Positions 57,511 to 64,000 of a DNA stretch of 64,000 nucleotides are shown in pieces. The DNA lies in NCBI GenBank assembly GCA_012064385.1, contig QRDG01000941.1, forward strand, positions 65,219 through 129,218, written 5' to 3'. This DNA comes from Puccinellia tenuiflora (taxonomy: Eukaryota > Streptophyta > Magnoliopsida > Poales > Poaceae). Positions within the stretch are counted from its first letter, which is position 1. Each line of letters begins with the position of its first letter. The notes under the pieces are model-generated. The model was not told the DNA's origin. It worked only from the letters and a program-made list of their open reading frames with translations, and searched no databases. Position numbers and translations under genes: made by a program.

Positions 57511-60116
57511 TTACAGGCTTGCCACAGGCATGATGTAGAAGGTGGCTCGAGATGTGTAGCAGAGCTTCTTGCTGTCCTTGAGCCGAAACTCAACTGTAGT
57601 AACCACGACAGATCTGCCCTTCCTCAGTATCTGCGCTTCCACTTCTACTTCAGACTGCATAAACGCAGACAAGGATGAAGGAACACCTTAGTAAAACATG
57701 AGCAGGATTGAAAATTCTGGAAATGAGAGACAAAGGGTCTTATAAGTTTGAGCAACTATGCGATGGGCAATTGAACTTGTGCAACCGGTACTTGGATAAT
57801 GCACATCCACTGAGCGGATCATGCCGTGTCCAGCCCACTTGAACACAATGAGCCTATATGGAATGCTGATTGTAACTTGGCAAAATATGTAAAACAACTC
57901 TCTCCCAGTCTTCCCCAATCCCCACTCTGGTGAATTTTCTAGGCTGGGATAGCTCGCCATTCAGTTGCGCATCACAAAATCCTGGAATGAATTCACTACT
58001 TGTGAATATGGTCTGATCTGCAGGAGATCTCAGGCTTCCACACTACTTTTTCCTCAAATTTTATATAAATGATTAAGAAGCCAAAAACACTTAGGATGCC
58101 AATGGATCATATTCAAACAAGAATTACTTATTCTTGTGATTGTTTGCAGATGAAAGTCCTCAGAGAGATATGATGAAATCCTATTAGTTTCTTATTTTTG
58201 AGCAGAACTTTTCAATTGTCAGTAAATCATTGGTTATTACCAGCCAGTAACGCATGAAAATAGTTTCCTAGCAAAGAGCCAAAAATGATCCATATATAAA
58301 ACCTCACTGATGGTTGAACAGTCTAAAAGGGAACCCAGACCAGTTTGGCTAAAAATCGATTGCAGAAGAAACTATGATGTAGGTAAACAACATAAGGGAC
58401 ATATAAACAAGGCATCTTCATGAGGAAGCATCACTAGTTCCACTCAAACATTTCATGAAACAAGATACCATGTGCATCTCGTGTATATTTGGTATCACCT
58501 CTTGTGTTCACAAGTGAACATTTTTGTGTCTCTGATGCAGGTTCACTAAGTGCAGCATAAGTAGTTTAATTTTTATTTCAGAACAAACCTTGTCGCCCAA
58601 ACTATAATTCTAGTATGCTAGCTTTTAGTCATGCCATTAGCCCATTACGCTAGTACTGTATAGTATACATATGTACAAATCCCACAATTGCACTATGCTA
58701 GCTTTTAGTCATGACATTAGGATTCATCCCAGAGTTGCACTTTTGCAGAACTACGTGCCATTCTTATGTCGGAACTTATAAGTTTCCATGGGAATGAAAT
58801 CTCTAAATCAAACCGTCCCCATTTTTTTCTTTTCGAAAAGGAGGTTCTCACACAACGTCATGCCGACACCCAGGATGTGCAGTGTGTGCAATCCAACACC
58901 CTCGTCAGTTACCACTGTGATATCCAGTGTTCCGACCTCCATATGTTTGATCACTTACCTTGCTAGTTGCTTCAAACGTACTATCAAAGACACTTGTAGT
59001 TTACAGTGTAAGTTCACCTGTAGTGTTTGTAGGTTTAGCAATATAGTTAGGCTGGTCTAGCATTTCAGTCCAGATACAATATCAAAACCAGAAATTTAGC
59101 TATAACCTTCACTTTACATAACCTTTTTTTTAGATCAATCGGTAACAATATAGGGTTTACCTATGTCTCAGTTGACTGAGAATTTCTTAAGTCTCAATCA
59201 CCTCAGAAAAGTGTAATTATAGTTCAAAAAAGTGCAACTAGAACGAGTTGCACTTTTCTGGCAGAAAAGTGCAACTGCACATTTCTCACAGAAAAGTGCA
59301 ACTCATGCACATTTTGTGGGTGACTGAGACATAAATGAGAATTTCTTAAGTCTCAATCACCTAAAAAAAGTGCAACTACATTTAAAAAAAATTGCAACTG
59401 GAACGAGTTGCATTTTTCTGGCAGAAAAGTGCAATTGCACATTTCTCACAGAAAAGTGCAACTCATGCATATTTTTGTGGGTGATTGAGACATAAGAAAA
59501 AATCAGGCACCTGAGAATTAGTAAATTCCAACAATATAACCATAATTCTCAGTCACGGATAGCTCACTGACTATAGTAACCAACCCCCAAATTCCGAAAT
59601 GGAAACATCGAATTAGTGCCAGAAATTGAGGAAGAGATGTAGATCTCACATCAAGGCGGGCAGCTGAGAGGTAGGCGGTACTGAGCTCGCCGAGGAACAT
59701 CTCCCTATCCCCTGCCGCGGCGCGCGCGCACGCCATCCCGACGGCCTCCGCGACGGCCGCGACGGCGCCACCGTGGAGCGTGTTGTAGGTGTTCTGCACA
59801 GCCGAACTCGATGGCACCACTGGTCAGAGCAGCATCGCTAGGTACAGTTTACTAAAGGAGACGCCAACCGGCGGCGGTTCTTAGTGCTCACGGTTGCGGC
59901 GGAGGAGACGGAGAGGGTACAGGAGACGCGCGGCGCCGGGGAGGAGGAGACGGTCGCGGAGGACAGGAGCGCGCGGACGAGGGCGGAGTAGGCATCGGGG
60001 CGCTCCGCTGATGCGGGGAGCGTCTCGTCCACTCCCAGGGCTTGGAGGAACCGCAGCGTCCACTCGCCGGACTCCGCTGGCGAAGGCTTGAGCCGCTCCT
60101 CCGGCTGCGGCGCCAT
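57511..60116 (-). CDS. Acyl-CoA thioesterase, hotdog-fold (4HBT, ACOT13/PaaI-like)
   Basis: Three exons on the minus strand, 60116-59892, 59793-59650 and 57654-57511, give 170 residues in consistent phase (donors gtgagc and gtgaga, acceptors gtgcag and atgcag). It begins MAPQPEERLKPS. Exon 2 has NTYNTLHGGAVAAVAEAVGM, the hotdog helix with the HGG motif of the 4HBT family, and FLGELSTAYLSAARL. Exon 3 has VEVEAQILRKGRSVVVTTVE, a beta-strand region, and ends YIMPVASL. These enzymes hydrolyse acyl-CoA or related thioesters; the exact substrate and the compartment (peroxisome, cytosol or plastid) cannot be told here. The C-terminal ASL is not a canonical SKL peroxisome signal. Intron 2 is about 2 kb with a 160-bp tandem duplication. 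It looks intact. Confidence 0.92.
59178..59496. repeat. Two-copy tandem repeat, about 160 bp, in thioesterase intron 2
   Basis: Copies start at 59178 and 59337 with gagaatttcttaagtctcaa. Both contain gaacgagttgca, tctggcagaaaagtgcaa and tttctcacagaaaagtgcaa. Within each unit aacgagttgcacttttctg and cagaaaagtgcaact form inverted pairs, so the transcript could fold into repeated hairpins. Confidence 0.88.
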
Positions 60117-63100
60117 CTTCGGTTGCTGCTCCGGGTCCAGGCGCGGTGCTAGGCTAGCTGTTGCGGTCTCGAGAACTCGTGAGTCGTCGTCGTCGGGGCC
60201 CGGGGATCAGTTGTTGCACAATTGGTTACTGCTTTTTTTTTTTTTTTTGCGAGTAGAGCTCAATCGAGGTGAACTAAGTTTTTATTTTTCTTGAGGTGAA
60301 CTAAGTTAATTCTACATAGATGACATTAATTTCAGTTGCAATTCATATGCAACTCGTATGTAACTAGAATATTTTAGTTGTGGCTCATGTGAAACTGAAA
60401 AAACCCAGCTACATCTCATGTGCAATCCATCTAGAAAAATATCAGTTGCAACTCATGTGCAACCTACTTGTAAAGAAAAGCCTATGGACAACCTATATGC
60501 AATGGGAAAAATCTTAGTTCCACGCCGTATATAACTCACATATTGCGCGAATCACAATGCAAATCTAGTGGTTGTAGAATTGAGTAGGCTCTAACTTAAT
60601 TCTCACTCGAGTTGGAAGTTGCAAAACCTTTTTTTTTAATAATACAATTGGTTATTGTTAAACTCGTCATATGGGCATTGTTTTGTGGGAGGCACTGATT
60701 TTTAGGCCGACGCGCGAATAAAAAGGCCGGGCCAGTCTTCAACCCGCTATGGGCAAAGGCCGGGCATCAGGGGGGGGGGGGGGGGGGGGATGGAAGGGAA
60801 AATATTTTTCCCTTTTAGCCTGAAATTCGAAGCTTTGGAGGGGTATGTAGAAAACAAAACATGACATCAATTTGTCTAAACAGAACAATCTGTAAAGATT
60901 AACATCAAAAAAATTATAGCTAAAACATTTCTGCAACATTTAAAAACTAAAAGTTAACAAGCATAAGTTTACCATCTCAAATATTTTAGCTCAATATCAC
61001 GTTCTAGTAATTTGATATGATCATTGTTTCATCCATGTCCCTACACAAGGTTGCTCCAAGGAATGTACTATGTAAGGAGTGTCCGCATTTTAGCTCCCCT
61101 CAAATCGAGATGAACTTTGATTGTTGAAAGTTTACAAAAATTATTGAGAGTCACCCTGGATTTTGAACGTGGCACTCAAATTTTGTTGGAAGCAACTCTA
61201 GAATTGTTGAAAATTGACATTGGATTTTCTGAAAGTGAACTTGTTGTGCCCAAATACAATCCACTTTTTTTAAGATGACATTTGGTGAACCTGTCTCGGA
61301 AATTGGTTGTAAGTAACATCATATTACTTTTGTTTTTGAAAATAGGTCAGGTTGCCGTCCTACCTTCATTTTGGGTAGCAAAATTATAAGTATGCATCAC
61401 TGATGACAACATGTAATCGCGTTTATTTGTGGTTTGTTTCGTCGTCCTTGCTAGTTCGATGGAGAGAAGGAACGGAGAACGAAGCGTGTGTACGGTGGTC
61501 TTAGGGTATTTGGCCCATGCCGAGATGGGATGTGTGGTGCGACTTGAGTCTCTCGAGAACTGCTCGACGAGACCGCGGTCTCGCGGCTCTAGCGTCACAT
61601 CAAGCAGAGAAATACAAAAACGTCGTCCGGTTCGCCAGCCAAACCTAACGCGGTCAATGAATTACGACACATCTCCAAGAAAGGTATGGGTAGGACATGG
61701 AAGGATATACGGGCGACTCGGCGATGTCAAGGGCACGACAGGGTAGTTGGTGCTTGATATATTTTGTAAGACTATTTTGGTTTTACATCATAGTATTAAT
61801 GCTTTACGGCTCCTTTGATTCAAATGAATTGTGTAGGTTTTTGCTGGATTTGGATTATTACGATTTTTCCTTATAAATGTCTAATTCGAAGGATTACAAT
61901 CCATTGGAATTCCTACAAATAATTCCTTTACAATCTATTTTTTAGGAAATTTTTTCTTCAACTCTAACTTCTTTTTACAATTTATTTTGATTTTCGTTTG
62001 CAATTAAAACACGTGTGGGTTGAAAATTTGTAGTTTTGTAACCATGTAGAATTGAAGAGGGCATGTCATTCCAATCATGCACTTTCTCTATTCCCCGTTC
62101 TGAAAAATACTGGAGCCTTTCACTAGAGGGTGTGTTTGGTTTTCGAGCTAAGTGAAACGGAATAGAATCATTCCATTCCACTAGAATGGGATTTCATGGT
62201 TACATTTCGTTCCTTTGTTTGGTTAGAGGGAAGGAGGAACGGGATGCTTCTATCAAGATGTTTGGTTGGAGATGGAATGGAATGCCATGGTTGCATGCCC
62301 TTTATTTTTTGAAAATTTCAAAAATCATTTTTCTATGTCACAAAAAATTCTGAAAAAAATCTAGGACCTAGACAATAGTGCACTACACCAACGTGAAAAT
62401 TTTCAACTCAAAATAATTCATATTACTGGCTAAAACATATAACAAAATCTGACATATTTAGGAGAGTTCAAAATTGACAATATTCACTAATTTCAGACTC
62501 AGATTTTTTTCACTTTACACAGACCAAAATGTAATATATTTCTATTTGATATTTTACATGTTGGTAGAAGATAACATTATCTACATCTTGAATTTTTTTG
62601 ATTTTTTCAAAACTTTAAATATTACTTTAATTATTCTGTAACCCTAGTCAACAGTAATCTAGCCGTTGTAGAGGATAAGCACGATGCTTAGACACATTCC
62701 ACCGATTCGGTGGAACCGGTGTGTTTTAGATCTAGGGGTACATTCTTTCCGGAGGAACCATTCCAGCTACACAATCAAACACATAAATCGACCCGAGGTA
62801 CGAAACCGCTTCATCCCAAAACCAAACACACCCTTTGGAGACGCGCTGCCTTCAAAATTCCGTTACCCGCTACTCAGGTGTAGAATAATAACATCTTACT
62901 ATAAATACAAGATGAAACTGCAGCTTTTTATTGGGAAGGTGTGTAGTGTGAGACACGTGCTCATCCCACGAAACGAGGGTATGCCATCTCCACGAAGAAA
63001 TCAGACGAGCTTGGGTAATTCGTAATACACGAAGGTGTGACAGGCAGCAGGTCCACGGTCTCTATCCCCGAGGCATCGCCCCATCTGCACGCAACGCGGA

Positions 63101-63607
63101 TCCTTTTTCGTTTCTGAAAATCTCCTAGGTCTCGACGTGGAACTTGTACACACGATTCTTTGCCGAGAGCCTTTGCTCCGAGCGGTTCGCCGCCGCGCCG
63201 ACACGGTGACTGACGCACGAGTACACAGGACACGGCACGTGGACACCGGAGCAACAGCGTCCGCTCTCCATGTTGTCGTTCCGTCGAAGTCCCGCCGATG
63301 CACCAAACCCCCGACACGCCATTAATACACGTTGCGCGGCGGTTGGTCGCCGCCATGCGGGCCCCTGCCCAGCCGTTAGACAGTCCACTTCCACTCACCA
63401 CACCTCACCTCGCCACCCGACCCAACCCACCACACCAGATCTGCGTGTGCTGCTAGCTCGCACTCACCCGCTCCACGCCGGCGTCACCGACACGAAACCC
63501 CCTTTAACTTGCGACAACGAAGACTGCGAGCGAGCGCTTCAGACTTCGGCCCCCCACCCACCTCGCCGCAGCCAGAGCGCAACCTAGCTAGCACAGCACA
63601 GGCAGCA
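60117..63607. other. Intergenic between thioesterase and DUF1218 genes, with repeats
   Basis: 60117-60230 should be the thioesterase leader and promoter. 60300-60560 has repeated gttgcaactcatgtgcaac-like strings. A G run stands at 60771-60789. 61811-62116 starts ggctcctttgattcaa and ends tggagcc, perhaps a MITE. A clear TIR element is at 62128-62833. 63000-63607 becomes GC-rich; its end (cacctcacctcgccacccga and on) is probably the leader of the DUF1218 gene. No other gene is recognised; a 105-codon frame at 61429 has no family features. Confidence 0.45.
62128..62833. mobile_element. Non-autonomous TIR element, about 0.7 kb
   Basis: Perfect 16-bp inverted ends gggtgtgtttggtttt (62128-62143) and aaaaccaaacacaccc (62818-62833) bound AT-rich, non-coding sequence. 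The style of the end resembles Harbinger/Tourist or hAT. No flanking duplication of 3 or 8 bases was found, so the class is left open. Confidence 0.65.
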
Positions 63608-63903
63608 ATGGCGTCCATCATCGTGCAGGTGTCCGCGCTCCTCCTCAACCTCATCGCCTTCGGCCTCGCCGTCGCCGCCGAGCAGCGCCGCAGCAAGGCC
63701 ACCGTCACGCCGGACCTGGCCAAGGAGTACGACTACTGCGTCTACAACTCCGACATCGCCACCGGCTACGGCGTAGGCGCGCTCCTCCTCCTCACCGCCG
63801 CGCAGGTCGTCGTCATGCTCGCCAGCCGATGCTTCTGCTGCGGCCGCGGCCTCAAGCCGGGGGGATCCCGTGCCTGCGCCCTCATGCTCTTCCTCTTCTC
63901 ATG
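63608..63903 (+). CDS. DUF1218 membrane protein (MWL/DEAL type), first exon; continues past right edge
   Basis: Exon 1 starts at ATG 63608 (MASIIVQVSALLLNLIAFGL) and reaches a donor at 63904 (tcatg|gtaagt), encoding 98 residues plus two bases of a Trp codon. Residues 1-24 form an N-terminal hydrophobic segment or signal anchor. A short loop follows with YDYCVYNSDIATGYG, then GVGALLLLTAAQVVVMLAS and a CFCCGRGLKPGGSRACALML stretch. This is the DUF1218 pattern, a plant-specific four-helix membrane family including MODIFYING WALL LIGNIN and DESIGUAL proteins linked to lignin and leaf symmetry. The rest of the gene is outside the window. Codons are strongly GC-biased, as in grass first exons. Confidence 0.88.
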
Positions 63904-64000
63904 GTAAGTTCCGTCTTCATGCATCCCTCAGTTAGTATGTATGTGCGTGCCTCCTTGTTAGCATCACGCCATCACGTACAGTAGCTGCTAATTAACCGGT

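Noticed and set aside
61429..61746. 105-residue plus frame
   Set aside because: No recognisable motif, isolated between AT-rich repeats. It is treated as chance.

Overview
This is a plant nuclear window of the Triticeae grass type (wheat, Aegilops or barley lineage). The evidence is split GT-AG genes whose products match plant families, short Stowaway-type MITEs flanked by TA, large nested LTR retrotransposon remnants, and GC-rich first exons typical of grasses. I see no operons, CRISPR arrays, tRNAs or rRNAs.

Layout. (1) 1-9.7 kb: the 5' end of a FAR1-related gene (minus, runs off the left edge), head-to-head with a NEET/CDGSH iron-sulfur gene (plus). The NEET first intron holds a 2.7 kb PIF/Harbinger transposon, itself interrupted by a 5'-truncated LINE. 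Next is a URM1 gene (plus) whose last exon lacks two bases and so loses its essential C-terminal Gly-Gly. (2) 9.7-18.1 kb: a complete 16-exon half-size ABC transporter of the plastid ABCB28 type (minus), including one GC-AG intron and several MITEs in introns. (3) 18.1-33 kb: mobile DNA. It holds a 4.0 kb solo LTR with a nested hAT MITE, a decayed Ty3/gypsy element (minus) with short LTRs, and a 2.5 kb insertion in its 5' LTR that carries an AT-rich tandem array. (4) 33.8-34.2 kb: an intact-looking lipid-transfer-protein gene (minus). (5) 34.9-51.6 kb: a 4.7 kb Harbinger element carrying a captured wall-associated-kinase fragment, a 1.5 kb Mutator-type element with a 9-bp target duplication, a second 4.1 kb solo LTR of the same family in opposite orientation sitting exactly at a tandem-duplication junction, and a third solo LTR inserted at the ATG of a GC-rich coding fragment. 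(6) 52-64 kb: a five-exon membrane RING-H2 gene (plus), tail-to-tail with a three-exon hotdog thioesterase gene (minus), then the first exon of a DUF1218 membrane protein (plus) at the right edge.

The host genes are single-copy housekeeping or regulatory genes with unrelated roles: transcription regulation, Fe-S handling, tRNA thiolation/urmylation, plastid transport, lipid transfer, ubiquitination, thioester hydrolysis and cell-wall related functions. Nothing suggests they act as one pathway. The unusual content is structural: precisely dated nesting of elements, gene-fragment capture, and one broken conserved gene. I did not find a convincing new multi-gene system. Exon borders were read by eye from splice signals, reading phase and family conservation, without transcripts.
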